A stretch of 40,519 nt of DNA, from positions 1 to 40,519 of the forward strand of contig CAJTRM010000026.1 in the NCBI GenBank assembly GCA_910578865.1. Direction: 5' to 3'. The notes under the pieces were generated by a model that saw only the letters and a list, made by a program, of their open reading frames with translations, had not been told where the DNA came from and did no database searches. Of this stretch, positions 1-8,464 are shown in pieces; position 1 is the stretch's first letter; each line of letters starts with the position of its first letter. Source of the stretch: an uncultured Dorea sp. (GTDB lineage Bacteria > Bacillota_A > Clostridia > Lachnospirales > Lachnospiraceae). Both the position numbers and the translations under genes were made by a program.

Positions 1-43
1 CCTCCTATTTTCATTATAGGCTGTGATAACCCTTCATGATTCG

Positions 44-72
44 TTGACAACTGAAAATGTCCTTTGTATAAT
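44..72 (+). promoter_or_regulatory. Consensus sigma-A promoter for the GntR/ABC operon
   Basis: TTGACA at 44-49 and TATAAT at 67-72 are separated by 17 bases, a perfect match to the vegetative promoter consensus. It lies about 70 bases upstream of the GTG start of the GntR-family gene. The strength of the core promoter suggests that expression is limited by the repressor, not by RNA polymerase recruitment. Confidence 0.8.
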
Positions 73-79
73 TCTATTA

Positions 80-105
80 TAGTTAATTACTAGACTAACT
101 AACTA
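80..105. promoter_or_regulatory. Candidate operator for the YtrA-type GntR regulator
   Basis: TAGTTA at 80-85 is followed by two overlapping TAACTA copies at 96-101 and 100-105, forming an imperfect inverted repeat just downstream of the -10 box. Autoregulation through an inverted repeat near the start site is common for YtrA-subfamily GntR proteins. That this repeat is the operator is an inference from position and symmetry. Confidence 0.4.
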
Positions 106-140
106 AATAGCTGTTAATACACTGAGAAAGGAGGAATACC

Positions 141-509
141 GTGCAATTAAACACTGAAAATGAAAAACCTATTTTTATACAGATATCAGAAGGTATTGAA
201 GACGGAATACTGACAGGGATATTTCCGGAAGAAAGCCAGATTCCGTCTATAACAGAATTCTCTGTCAATTATAAGATTAATCCCGCCACGGCGCTTAAGG
301 GAATTAATCTGCTTGTAGATGAAAATATCGTATTTAAAAAAAGAGGTGTCGGTATGTTTGTAGAAAAAGGTGCTGTTAAAAAACTCAGGCAAAAAAGGCA
401 GAATCAATTTTATGACAATTATGTCAGCAAATTAATTGAAGAAGCAAAACGGCTGGAAATCACGGGCGATGAAATTATTGCTATGATAGAAAGGGGATTT
501 ACAAAATGA
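141..509 (+). CDS. GntR-family transcriptional regulator, YtrA subfamily
   Basis: A 122-residue DNA-binding repressor. The N-terminal winged helix-turn-helix spans roughly residues 8-75 and includes the GntR-typical stretch around PIFIQISEGIEDGI and the NPATALKGINLL recognition-helix region. A short helical tail replaces the large effector-binding domain of other GntR proteins, which is typical of YtrA-type regulators of ABC transporter operons. The GTG start is chosen because AAAGGAGG lies at 127-134. The stop overlaps the start of the ABC ATPase by 4 bases, so the two are translationally coupled. The inferred role is control of its own transporter operon, perhaps in response to a cell-envelope-active compound. 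The ligand is unknown. Confidence 0.88.
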   Translation: MQLNTENEKPIFIQISEGIEDGILTGIFPEESQIPSITEFSVNYKINPATALKGINLLVDENIVFKKRGVGMFVEKGAVKKLRQKRQNQFYDNYVSKLIEEAKRLEITGDEIIAMIERGFTK

Positions 510-1366
510 ACAAACTGGAAATAAATAATATTTCAAAAAATTATAAAGACATAAAAGCTCTCCGGAATGTCAGCATTTGTCTGGAAGAAAATAAAATCTA
601 CGGACTTCTCGGCAGAAACGGAGCCGGTAAAACCACCCTGCTGAATATTATCAACAACAGAATTTTTGCAGACAGTGGAACTGTTACCCTGAATGGAGAA
701 AACGTAAAAGAAAACGATGCCATTTTGAGACAATTTTATTTCACAAGTGAAAAGATATTATTTCCCGACGCTATGAAAGTAAAAAATATTTTTAAGTGGA
801 CAAAGGAATTTTACCCGGATTTTGACACAGACTATGCCATGCATATATCAGAACTGTTCGAGCTGCCCTTTCATAAAAAATCTTCTGCATTGTCCACCGG
901 CTACAAGTCCATATTAAAAAATGTACTTGCTTTATCTGTAAATGCATCCTATATCTTTTTGGACGAACCGGTGCTCGGACTGGATGCAAACCACAGAGAA
1001 CTTTTCTACAGGCTTTTAATTGAAAAATACAGCGAGAATCCTTTTACAATTGTCATATCCACACATTTGATCGAAGAAGTATCCAACATTATCGAGAATG
1101 TCATTATTATCAAAAAAGGACAGATCATAGAAAATGATACTTGCGAAGCTCTGCTTCAGCGCGGATATGCACTGTCGGGTACGCAGCCCCATATAAATAA
1201 TTATATTCAGGAACAGAATCTGACACAACAGATCATCGGGGAAGAATGTCTTGGAAATCTGAAGACAGTCTATATTATGGGGACTCCGGCTTCTGAGATG
1301 CCTGACGGTCTGGAAATATCCTCTCTCGACCTGCAGAAACTATTTATACAATTAACTAATATATAA
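506..1366 (+). CDS. ABC transporter ATP-binding protein
   Basis: A 286-residue cytoplasmic ATPase subunit. Walker A is GRNGAGKTT near residues 37-45. The signature motif is a variant, LSTGYKS, in place of LSGGQ. Walker B is YIFLDEPVLGLD, followed by the H-loop STHLIEE. The C-terminal ~80 residues form a short accessory region seen in exporter ATPases of this type. It overlaps the GntR gene by 4 bases and lies 11 bases upstream of the permease, so the three form one operon. By family it should energise export or removal of a substrate from the membrane. The substrate cannot be read from sequence. Confidence 0.9.
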   Translation: MNKLEINNISKNYKDIKALRNVSICLEENKIYGLLGRNGAGKTTLLNIINNRIFADSGTVTLNGENVKENDAILRQFYFTSEKILFPDAMKVKNIFKWTKEFYPDFDTDYAMHISELFELPFHKKSSALSTGYKSILKNVLALSVNASYIFLDEPVLGLDANHRELFYRLLIEKYSENPFTIVISTHLIEEVSNIIENVIIIKKGQIIENDTCEALLQRGYALSGTQPHINNYIQEQNLTQQIIGEECLGNLKTVYIMGTPASEMPDGLEISSLDLQKLFIQLTNI

Positions 1367-1377
1367 GGAGGTTTCCC

Positions 1378-2079
1378 ATGAAAAAAGTATTAAAGTACCA
1401 ATTATCGGACTTGAAAACCAGCATTGTTGTTTTTTACATAATTTATTATGCAATACTGTGTGCGAGCTATTTTATTTTCTTTACAAATTCTACAAACGGC
1501 ACATTTTACAATGGAGCAGATTTTTCTTCTTTACTTTTTAGTTTTATTATCGGCGCCGCCATATTTAAAGAACATTTTTGGATGGTATGCCAGAATGGCG
1601 TAAGCAGAAAAACATTTTTTAAGAGCAGCATCTGCTGTATGCTTTCTGTCACAGCATTTATGGCCTTTATTACCCAGATAACCATTTCCATTACACAAGG
1701 TACATTTACTTTTATCAGAGAATTATATCCGGCATTTCATACAAACATGATCCTTTCATTTATAGTTAACATTTTAACGTTTATGTCAACTTATGCACTG
1801 GGATTTATGGGAGGATATTTAACAGCTGTATTATATTGTCTGTCCGGAAAATTTTTAAAGATTATTATTGTGTCCGGTCTTCCGGTTTTGATATTTTTCC
1901 TGTTTCCTGCATCTCTTCAGATTTTTGCGGACTTCTGGAAACCTGTGAGAAAATTTTTTCTGATCATATTCGGACTAGAAACCGGAAATCCTGTACCGGC
2001 AATCTTTACACTTTTTATTATAACCTGCATATTGTCTCTGATCAGTTATCCGCTGGTCAGAAAAGTTGAAGTAAAATAG
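1378..2079 (+). CDS. ABC transporter permease-like membrane protein
   Basis: A 233-residue hydrophobic protein with about six predicted membrane segments, for example around residues 18-40, 45-65, 90-110, 125-160, 165-190 and 205-225. It starts with a basic residue-rich segment (KKVLKYQLSDLK) and ends in a short cytoplasmic tail. AAGGAGG precedes the ATG. Its position directly after an ABC ATPase and a YtrA-type regulator indicates that it is the membrane partner of that ATPase. There is no strong motif that would give the substrate, and the assignment rests on topology and context. Confidence 0.75.
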   Translation: MKKVLKYQLSDLKTSIVVFYIIYYAILCASYFIFFTNSTNGTFYNGADFSSLLFSFIIGAAIFKEHFWMVCQNGVSRKTFFKSSICCMLSVTAFMAFITQITISITQGTFTFIRELYPAFHTNMILSFIVNILTFMSTYALGFMGGYLTAVLYCLSGKFLKIIIVSGLPVLIFFLFPASLQIFADFWKPVRKFFLIIFGLETGNPVPAIFTLFIITCILSLISYPLVRKVEVK

Positions 2080-2097
2080 AGGGGCGTCAGCCCCTCT
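2078..2097. terminator. GC-rich hairpin between convergent genes
   Basis: AGAGGGGC at 2078-2085 pairs with GCCCCTCT at 2090-2097 around the loop GTCA, filling the gap between the stops of two convergent genes. Neither side has a strong T-tract, so termination efficiency is uncertain. Confidence 0.5.
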
Positions 2098-3606
2098 CTA
2101 TCTGTAAAAATATTCCTCATAATCATCAAAATCATTTACCTGCGAATCTTGATGTTCTTTAATGTATTTCTCCGCCGCCAATTTGGCGCGGATTCTGGAA
2201 TAGTTTGCTTTCCGGAAATATATATTTTCTTCCTCCCGGGAAATACAGTAAAAATAATCATATACTCTTGCCTTCACGTCCATATCACTGAATTTGGATG
2301 AATCAATCTCCGCTATAGCAGGCGCTGCGTCCTTAGACAACTGAGTGAGATAGATAATATCATTATATTCCAGATATTCTGCATGTGCGATGTTATATCT
2401 GGCCACAATCGCATCCGGCCTTGAAAAAGACAATACAATATACAGAACCCCTACTACAGCCATAATATAATGGAACAACGGAAATTTCTTTTTATACATG
2501 CTTACTATTACTCCGCCCATAATCAGAGCCAGAACCACCAGGAACCACATAACAAGAATCCGCAGGAATGTAAGGTGGTATGCTCCGATATACATCATCA
2601 TACGGTATGCCGCAGAAATAATCATTATAAAAGTACAACCGGAAATCACTGTAAGAACAGCCTTCAGCACTATATTTTCTGAAAACAGGTACATGCATAA
2701 CAGAACCATAACAAAATTAATGATTCCTACAAACAATAACTCCCAGAAGCCTCCTCTGGCATATTGAGAATAAGTAACATTTACCGGTAATCCTCTCTGA
2801 ATCCCAAGAAACAGATACATAATCTGAATCACACAATAAAGCAGATAAATTACACTGATGATACTTGTGAAGGTAATTCCGACTACCGGATTATAAGTTT
2901 TCATCACCTGTCCTGTATATCGTGGAAAATTATATTTGCAAAGTGCTCCGAAGAATGCATAGCAAAGAGTAAATCCAACGATAAATGTCACACTGACTCC
3001 TATGATCGTCACAAAATTGATATGCTTCAATAACTCACCGAACAGTCTGGAAAATACTTTATCAGATCTCAGCAGGAGCGGCAGTATAATACATAACATA
3101 CCAACAGCAGTTATACATCCAATCGCTACTGCAGCAATTGTCCGGTTCTTTCCATTTTTATTGCCGCCGAAATAGCTCATGCCATGAGAATAAGGTTTAG
3201 GCAAATACTCCAAGGTTGTTCCCAATAAAATTAAAATACGTTTTAAATACCCCGGAAGATTCCACTCCATATCGTTATAAAACTGATGAATCATAAATAC
3301 AAACAGCAGTAATATTACTCCGATCCAGTTAAAAAAACAAAGGAAAAAGGATGTGGTAAGAGTTGTCGATATGCTAAGCAGAAACATACCTGCAATATAA
3401 GGAAGAGACTTTTTCTGCAGCACATATCCGATCTTTTTCATAAACAGCACAGCAAACACAATGGTCACAGCAACACATACAGGAAATGTAATCCCATAGG
3501 TATTTCTGTAAAAACAAAATGTGAATATCAGTCCATAAATAAAACTTAATCCTCCAAAATACCGATATTCTTCCCTCATCTTCCTGACTAATGGTTTCTC
3601 ATTCAT
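2098..3606 (-). CDS. Polytopic membrane protein, DUF4153/DUF4173-like
   Basis: A 502-residue protein with roughly eleven to thirteen hydrophobic segments filling residues 20-410, followed by a ~90-residue soluble C-terminal tail rich in Tyr, Asp and Glu. The layout and the motif-poor membrane core match the DUF4153/DUF4173 group of Firmicutes, whose function is unknown to me. The ATG is preceded on the minus strand by TAGGAGG about 8 bases away. It runs towards the ABC operon and away from the HTH gene upstream. The family name is given with moderate certainty, the membrane topology with high certainty. Confidence 0.7.
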   Translation of the reverse strand: MNEKPLVRKMREEYRYFGGLSFIYGLIFTFCFYRNTYGITFPVCVAVTIVFAVLFMKKIGYVLQKKSLPYIAGMFLLSISTTLTTSFFLCFFNWIGVILLLFVFMIHQFYNDMEWNLPGYLKRILILLGTTLEYLPKPYSHGMSYFGGNKNGKNRTIAAVAIGCITAVGMLCIILPLLLRSDKVFSRLFGELLKHINFVTIIGVSVTFIVGFTLCYAFFGALCKYNFPRYTGQVMKTYNPVVGITFTSIISVIYLLYCVIQIMYLFLGIQRGLPVNVTYSQYARGGFWELLFVGIINFVMVLLCMYLFSENIVLKAVLTVISGCTFIMIISAAYRMMMYIGAYHLTFLRILVMWFLVVLALIMGGVIVSMYKKKFPLFHYIMAVVGVLYIVLSFSRPDAIVARYNIAHAEYLEYNDIIYLTQLSKDAAPAIAEIDSSKFSDMDVKARVYDYFYCISREEENIYFRKANYSRIRAKLAAEKYIKEHQDSQVNDFDDYEEYFYR

Positions 3607-3646
3607 AATCAGCTTACCTCCTATTACTTTTTATTGATCCGATACA

Positions 3647-3862
3647 TCAGACATTGTCATCCGCACAATATTCAATAATATCTCCCGGCTGACATTCAAG
3701 TTCCTTGCATATAGCCTCCAGAGTTGAAAACCGGATGGCTTTCGCCTTGTTATTTTTTAAAATCGACAGATTGGCCGGTGTAATCTCAACCTTATCTGCC
3801 AATTCTAAAAGCCCTATCTTTTTCTGTGCCATTATGACATCCAGATTAATCTTTATCCCCAC
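3647..3862 (-). CDS. YozG-type XRE-family helix-turn-helix regulator
   Basis: A 71-residue single-domain DNA-binding protein. The helix-turn-helix covers about residues 10-58: the segment LELADKVEITPANLSILKNN contains the two helices, and the ending LECQPGDIIEY is the hallmark of this small Cro/C1-like group. The start is GTG at 3862, supported by a run of G residues (AGGGGGG) about 8 bases upstream on the minus strand. It lies 12 bases downstream of a DUF2975 membrane protein, a pairing often seen in Firmicutes that suggests the regulator and membrane protein work together. It probably controls its own operon. Confidence 0.88.
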   Translation of the reverse strand: MGIKINLDVIMAQKKIGLLELADKVEITPANLSILKNNKAKAIRFSTLEAICKELECQPGDIIEYCADDNV

Positions 3863-3874
3863 AATGACACCCCC

Positions 3875-4330
3875 CTATATTGTAAAATCATTTTCTTCTT
3901 TGTAACTGACCGCCTGGGCAAATACATGGGACAGTACCTCACTGAAGAGAGCCGCTATAAAAAATACCAGTACAATGATCCCTGTCGCCGGAGTCGGAAG
4001 CAGACACAGCTTCATAATAAATAAAACAGAGATCACCAGGCTTAATACTGCCATCCGGTTCAGGCTTTGTACATTTTCATAGACAAAACAGGATTCTTCC
4101 AGAACTGTTTTCATCATTTTCCTTAACTGCCAAATGATCAGAATCCCAAGAACTCCCGCAACCCCCATAATAGCCAACATTAAAAAGAAATTTTCATCTA
4201 TTGCTTCTGAATAATATTTCCCCAGCAGTTTCAGGATTACAGGAAGTGTGATAAGCACCAGGATTCCTCCGAAAAACATGATATCCAGTACATATTTTGT
4301 AAATTTTGTAAGCTTTACATTCATAAACAT
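3875..4330 (-). CDS. DUF2975 family membrane protein
   Basis: A protein of about 151 residues with four hydrophobic segments (roughly residues 15-35, 50-70, 90-112 and 115-135) and a conserved arginine in the cytoplasmic loop (WQLRKMMKTVLEE). This is the DUF2975 fold normally partnered with a YozG-type HTH. Three in-frame ATG codons occur at 4336, 4330 and 4324 (minus strand). AAAGGA on the minus strand sits best for the one at 4330. The function of the family is unknown. The HTH gene follows after 12 bases in the same operon. Confidence 0.8.
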   Translation of the reverse strand: MFMNVKLTKFTKYVLDIMFFGGILVLITLPVILKLLGKYYSEAIDENFFLMLAIMGVAGVLGILIIWQLRKMMKTVLEESCFVYENVQSLNRMAVLSLVISVLFIMKLCLLPTPATGIIVLVFFIAALFSEVLSHVFAQAVSYKEENDFTI

Positions 4331-4369
4331 ACGCATCCTTTATTTCTTTTGATTTTCTATACTATATCA

Positions 4370-4430
4370 TTGTTTTTATTGAAAATCAATATTTTTTTAT
4401 CGTTTTTCAATAAATCAATAACATTCTATT
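4370..4430. promoter_or_regulatory. AT-rich control region of the DUF2975/HTH operon
   Basis: The 260-base gap 4337-4596 holds no gene. Next to the DUF2975 start it carries short inverted repeats: ATTGAAAATCAAT is itself nearly palindromic, and TTTTTCAAT recurs a few bases later. They lie where a promoter and an operator for the HTH protein would be expected. No clear pair of promoter hexamers could be fixed. Confidence 0.35.
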
Positions 4431-4537
4431 ACAAACTATTATTTATGCCATCCTCAATGAATTCCTTTTCGTAAAGTATAAAAAGAAAGGTGATAGGGCT
4501 CCCTGCGATTATATTCATTTGTCAATTTTAGAGACAT

Positions 4538-4575
4538 AAAAAAGGCCATCCATCGTCTTCACGGTAAATGACCTT
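4538..4575 (-). terminator. Rho-independent-like terminator of the toxin-antitoxin operon
   Basis: On the minus strand GGTCAT pairs with ATGGCC around a ~18-base loop and is followed by TTTTTT, 20-60 bases after the toxin stop. The stem is short and contains one G-T pair. Confidence 0.45.
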
Positions 4576-4596
4576 CCCTAATAATCCCATTTTCAA

Positions 4597-4911
4597 TTAA
4601 ATCATTTTGTTTTCATAATCCTGCAATTCATGAAAAATACTATCTATAAACACGATATCCTCAATAATTCGATACAGCATAAAATACCTATGTGAGAGAA
4701 AATTTATCCTTCGATATTGCAGTTCTTTTAATCGAGGATTATCACACAGTTTCAAACTTCCTGCAACAGTTTTAAGGCTCCAAATAATAGCCTCAAAATC
4801 ATCCAAAACATTTTTCGCCGCCTGATCATTTTTTTTAACTATAAGCAAATATCTGATGTATTGATTCAAATCTTCTTCCGCATCTGCCGTTACCACTACT
4901 TTATATTCCAT
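4597..4911 (-). CDS. RelE/ParE-superfamily toxin of a type II toxin-antitoxin pair
   Basis: A 104-residue protein with the RelE/ParE fold pattern: an N-terminal strand (EYKVVVTADAEEDLNQYIRYL), a helical hairpin, then PRLKELQYRRINFLSHRYFMLYRI, the basic central strands that carry the active residues, and a terminal strand (DIVFIDSIFHEL). RelE-type members cleave mRNA on the ribosome, and ParE-type members poison gyrase. The sequence does not decide which. The start overlaps the antitoxin gene by 11 bases, giving coupled translation with the antitoxin made first. Confidence 0.85.
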   Translation of the reverse strand: MEYKVVVTADAEEDLNQYIRYLLIVKKNDQAAKNVLDDFEAIIWSLKTVAGSLKLCDNPRLKELQYRRINFLSHRYFMLYRIIEDIVFIDSIFHELQDYENKMI

Positions 4912-5194
4912 ATTTTTCCCTCATATCAGCAATAACCGCATCTGCAGATCTATAGTTACCCTCTGATGCAGATACTCTTGATTTCTCCAGTTTCTCCAAC
5001 ATCATTTTTTCAGACATGACAGCATACGGATTACTCTCCACCCGTTTTATTTCAAATGGGAAGCCGTTATTTGCAACAGCCTGTGTCAAAAACATCCGAA
5101 TCGCAGAAGTAGTATCTGTACCAAGGTCTTTAAACAACCGGTCTGACTTACTCTTTAACTCATCATCAACACGTACTTGGATTGTACTAGCCAT
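4901..5194 (-). CDS. RelB/DinJ-family antitoxin
   Basis: A 97-residue protein whose N-terminal half, ASTIQVRVDDELKSKSDRLF followed by LGTDTTSAIRMFLTQAV, is a ribbon-helix-helix DNA-binding domain of the RelB/DinJ type. The C-terminal half is charged and helical and should wrap the toxin. GGAGG precedes the ATG. By family the antitoxin represses its own operon, most strongly with bound toxin, and is degraded by proteases to release the toxin. It lies directly upstream of the RelE/ParE gene with an 11-base overlap. Confidence 0.88.
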   Translation of the reverse strand: MASTIQVRVDDELKSKSDRLFKDLGTDTTSAIRMFLTQAVANNGFPFEIKRVESNPYAVMSEKMMLEKLEKSRVSASEGNYRSADAVIADMREKYGI

Positions 5195-5221
5195 TCATTA
5201 TTCCTCCATTTCTTTTTTATT

Positions 5222-5250
5222 ATTATAATACTTAATCATTGCTATTTCAA
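5222..5250 (-). promoter_or_regulatory. Promoter of the toxin-antitoxin operon
   Basis: On the minus strand TTGAAA (5245-5250) and TATAAT (5222-5227) are spaced by 17 bases, 28 bases upstream of the antitoxin start. A TCAAT/ATTGA inverted repeat at 5247-5264 overlaps the -35 box and is a candidate binding site for the ribbon-helix-helix antitoxin. Confidence 0.65.
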
Positions 5251-5393
5251 TTCATTTGTATTGATTTTGAAGACTCTTATCTACTCTAGCAGAAGCAGGA
5301 TGGTAAAAAGATTTTCCTTATCACTCCTTCTATTGAAAAAATAAAACAGGTGGGATACAATGAAAAAAATAGCATATGAGGGAGGTTTTTAAT

Positions 5394-5852
5394 ATGAAAA
5401 CTAATATTGATATGGAACAATTACAGGAAGATGCCGTCAAAATATTCACTTCAGGATTTGCATGTTCAGAATCCGTGATCGAAACCTTAAGAAAGGCTCT
5501 CAGCCTTGACATCCCGGACAGTGCGATTGCCATGAGTTCCGGCTTTCCGTGGGGACTTGGCGGCGGCGGATGCCTGTGCGGCGCGGTGGCCGGAGGCACG
5601 ATGTGCATTGGATTTTTATATGGAAGAACCAAACCGGGAGATCCCAGAAATGTAAGATGCTTTGAGCTGACAAAAGAATTTCATGATAAATTTAAAGAAA
5701 AATTCGGAGCAGCATGCTGCCGTGTTCTGATCAAGGATTATCCAGACAAAAGTTCCTCTGAACGCAAAAACCACTGTATTGAAATGGTTAAATTCACTGT
5801 AACTACTGTTGCCGAAATCCTGATACGGGAACATGAGAAAGATCATGCATAA
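5394..5852 (+). CDS. C_GCAxxG_C_C family cysteine-rich protein
   Basis: A 152-residue soluble protein of the putative redox family named for its cysteine pattern. Visible are ACSESV near residue 26, GGGGCLCGAVAGG near 58-70 (the GC-x-x-G core), MCIGFLYG, CFELTKEFHDKF, then ACCRVLIKDYP and a final Cys before HCIEMV. The conserved cysteines suggest metal or cofactor binding. The reaction is unknown. The ATG at 5394 is chosen over an in-frame ATG at 5376 because GGAGG at 5381-5385 sits at the correct distance. It is a single gene convergent with gyrA and ends at a strong hairpin. Confidence 0.85.
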   Translation: MKTNIDMEQLQEDAVKIFTSGFACSESVIETLRKALSLDIPDSAIAMSSGFPWGLGGGGCLCGAVAGGTMCIGFLYGRTKPGDPRNVRCFELTKEFHDKFKEKFGAACCRVLIKDYPDKSSSERKNHCIEMVKFTVTTVAEILIREHEKDHA

Positions 5853-5874
5853 GCTTTCGATACTCTCAACAGAC

Positions 5875-5916
5875 AAAATATCCAGAGAAAATCTTTCAAC
5901 TTTCTCTGGATATTTT
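5875..5916. terminator. Strong bidirectional terminator
   Basis: A perfect 16-base-pair stem: 5875-5890 pairs with TTTCTCTGGATATTTT at 5901-5916 around a 10-base loop. It has A/T runs at both ends, so it can terminate the C_GCAxxG_C_C gene on the plus strand and gyrA on the minus strand. Confidence 0.85.
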
Positions 5917-5926
5917 AATTATGAAT

Positions 5927-8416
5927 CTATTCTGTCTCGGCTTCCTCGTTTTCCTCTTCCTGCTGATCCTCTTCATCACCTTTTCTGACTTTGGCGATGC
6001 TGGCAACTACATTACCTTCCGGAAGATTGATAAGCTTAACTCCTGACGTTACTCTGCCAAGTACGGATATCCCGTTACATTTCATACGGATAATGATTCC
6101 TTCTGTATTGATGATCATAATTTCATCATCCTCATTTACAGACTTTACCCCTACTACATTCCCTGTTTTTTCGGTAATCTTATAGCATTTCACGCCTTTT
6201 CCACCACGATTCTGACAGGTAAATTCACTGATATTTGTCCGTTTCCCCATACCTTTCTCAGAAACGATCAAAAGATCACTTCCCTGAGAATCAAGCTGCA
6301 TGCCGATTACTTCGTCACGGTCGGACAGATTCATGCCGCGGACTCCCATAGATGTCCTTCCTGTCGGACGGACATCTCGTTCGTTAAATCTGATACACTG
6401 CCCGTATTTTGTAACTATAACTACATCTCTGTGGTTATCCGTATATTTTACTTCTATCAGCTCATCTTCTTCACGGAGCGTTATTGCTGCAAGACCTGTT
6501 TTTCTGACATTTGCATATTCTTTGATCGGCGTCTTCTTTACAAGTCCCCGCTTAGTTGCCATAAACAAATACTCTCCGTCTCTGTATTCGTCAATAGGAA
6601 TTACAGCGCTGATCTTTTCTCCCGGCATCAGCTGAAGAAGATTGATGATCGCAGTCCCCCTGGATGTACGGCTCGCTTCCGGAATCTCATATCCCTTCAT
6701 ACGATATACACGGCCGGTATTTGTAAAAAACATCAGATAATCATGTGTATGGGTCATAAATAACTCTTCCACATAATCTTCATCCAGTGTCTGCATGCCT
6801 TTAATACCCTTGCCTCCTCTGTTCTGTGCCTTGAAGGTATCATTGGACATACGCTTAATATATCCAAGCTTTGTCATTGTAATCACTACATCCTCTTTCG
6901 GGATCAGATCCTCCATAGAAATATCAAATTCATCAAATCCAATGGAAGTCCTTCTCTCATCACCGTATTTATCACGGATTACAATGATCTCTTCTCTGAT
7001 GACTTTAAGAAGAAGCTTTCTGTCAGCAAGAATTGCTTTCAGCCTTTCAATCTGTTTCATCAATTCCTGATATTCTGCTTCAAGCTTTTCTCTTTCCAGA
7101 CCTGTCAGCGCACGCAGACGCATATCGACGATAGCCTGAGCCTGGACATCTGTTAATTTAAACCGTTCCATTAATTCTGATTTTGCAATCTGAACGGTCT
7201 TGGAATTCCTGATGATCCTGATAACTTCATCAATATTATCAAGGGCAATTAATAATCCCTCTAATATATGAGCCCTCTCTTCTGCTTTGTTTAACTCATA
7301 CTGTGTACGGCGTGTTACTACTTCTTCCTGATGCATCAGATAATATTTCAGCATCTGAAGAATGTTCATAACCTTCGGCTGGTTATTGACAAGAGCCAGC
7401 ATAATAACTCCAAATGTATCCTGAAGCTGCGTATGCTTATATAATTGGTTTAAGATAACATTTGCATTTACATCCCTTCTGAGTTCAATAACAACCCTCA
7501 TACCCTCACGGTTGGACTGGTCGCTCAGATCGGTGATTCCGTCAATCTTTTTATCTCTTACCATCTCTGCAATCTTTTCAATCAGCCTTGCTTTATTTAC
7601 CATATACGGAAGCTCCGTCACTATGATCCGGCTCTTACCGTTCGGCATTGTCTCAATATCAGTGATGGCGCGCACACGGATCTTACCGCGGCCGGTGCGG
7701 TATGCTTCTTCAATTCCTCTTGTTCCGAGGATCATGCCTCCGGTCGGAAAATCTGGTCCCTTCACAATTTCAAGAATTTCTTCTATTGTTGTCTCTTCCT
7801 TATCTCCAATCTGATCATCAATGACTTTTATCACTGCATTAATAATCTCTTTTAAGTTATGAGGCGGAATATTAGTAGCCATGCCTACCGCAATTCCCGA
7901 TGTACCGTTTACCAGAAGATTCGGAAATCTGGCGGGAAGAACTACCGGTTCTTTTTCTGTCTCGTCAAAGTTAGGTATAAAATCGACTGTATTTTTATTG
8001 ATATCCGCAGTAAGCTCCATGGATATCTTACTTAACCTTGCCTCTGTATACCTCATAGCAGCGGCGCCGTCACCGTCCACAGATCCGAAATTTCCATGCC
8101 CGTCAACCAGCGGATAACGAATAGACCATTCCTGGGCCATGTTTACCAGAGCTCCGTAAATAGAACTGTCTCCGTGAGGATGATATTTACCCATAGTATC
8201 ACCGACGATACGGGCACATTTCCTGTGAGGCTTATCCGGACCATTATTCAGCTCGATCATAGAATACAAAATTCTTCTCTGTACCGGCTTTAACCCATCC
8301 CTCACATCTGGAAGTGCACGGGATGCGATAACACTCATTGCATAATCAATGTATGAGTTTTCCATTGTTTTTTTCAAATCCACTTCATGGACTTTGTCAA
8401 AAATATTATCTTCCAT
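5927..8416 (-). CDS. gyrA: DNA gyrase subunit A
   Basis: An 829-residue breakage-reunion subunit that, with GyrB, introduces negative supercoils using ATP. The winged-helix region holds HGDSSIYGALV, and the catalytic tyrosine is Y123 in AMRYTEARLS. The C-terminal beta-pinwheel carries the GyrA box as QNRGGKG, with a second QNRGGKG later. The tail is highly acidic (Glu/Gln-rich over the last ~17 residues), a feature of many GyrA proteins. In the quinolone-resistance region the residue matching E. coli Ser83 is Ser84, and the one matching Asp87 is Gly88. It lies 48 bases after gyrB in the same leftward operon. Confidence 0.99.
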   Translation of the reverse strand: MEDNIFDKVHEVDLKKTMENSYIDYAMSVIASRALPDVRDGLKPVQRRILYSMIELNNGPDKPHRKCARIVGDTMGKYHPHGDSSIYGALVNMAQEWSIRYPLVDGHGNFGSVDGDGAAAMRYTEARLSKISMELTADINKNTVDFIPNFDETEKEPVVLPARFPNLLVNGTSGIAVGMATNIPPHNLKEIINAVIKVIDDQIGDKEETTIEEILEIVKGPDFPTGGMILGTRGIEEAYRTGRGKIRVRAITDIETMPNGKSRIIVTELPYMVNKARLIEKIAEMVRDKKIDGITDLSDQSNREGMRVVIELRRDVNANVILNQLYKHTQLQDTFGVIMLALVNNQPKVMNILQMLKYYLMHQEEVVTRRTQYELNKAEERAHILEGLLIALDNIDEVIRIIRNSKTVQIAKSELMERFKLTDVQAQAIVDMRLRALTGLEREKLEAEYQELMKQIERLKAILADRKLLLKVIREEIIVIRDKYGDERRTSIGFDEFDISMEDLIPKEDVVITMTKLGYIKRMSNDTFKAQNRGGKGIKGMQTLDEDYVEELFMTHTHDYLMFFTNTGRVYRMKGYEIPEASRTSRGTAIINLLQLMPGEKISAVIPIDEYRDGEYLFMATKRGLVKKTPIKEYANVRKTGLAAITLREEDELIEVKYTDNHRDVVIVTKYGQCIRFNERDVRPTGRTSMGVRGMNLSDRDEVIGMQLDSQGSDLLIVSEKGMGKRTNISEFTCQNRGGKGVKCYKITEKTGNVVGVKSVNEDDEIMIINTEGIIIRMKCNGISVLGRVTSGVKLINLPEGNVVASIAKVRKGDEEDQQEEENEEAETE

Positions 8417-8464
8417 TGTTATAATTCAGGAACAGAGCTGTTGTTCCTATTCCCCTTTCCTTGT

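Noticed and set aside
1..10. Possible ribosome site (AAATAGGAGG on the minus strand) for a gene running off the left edge
   Set aside because: Only ten bases are available and the start codon would lie outside the window, so no gene can be supported.
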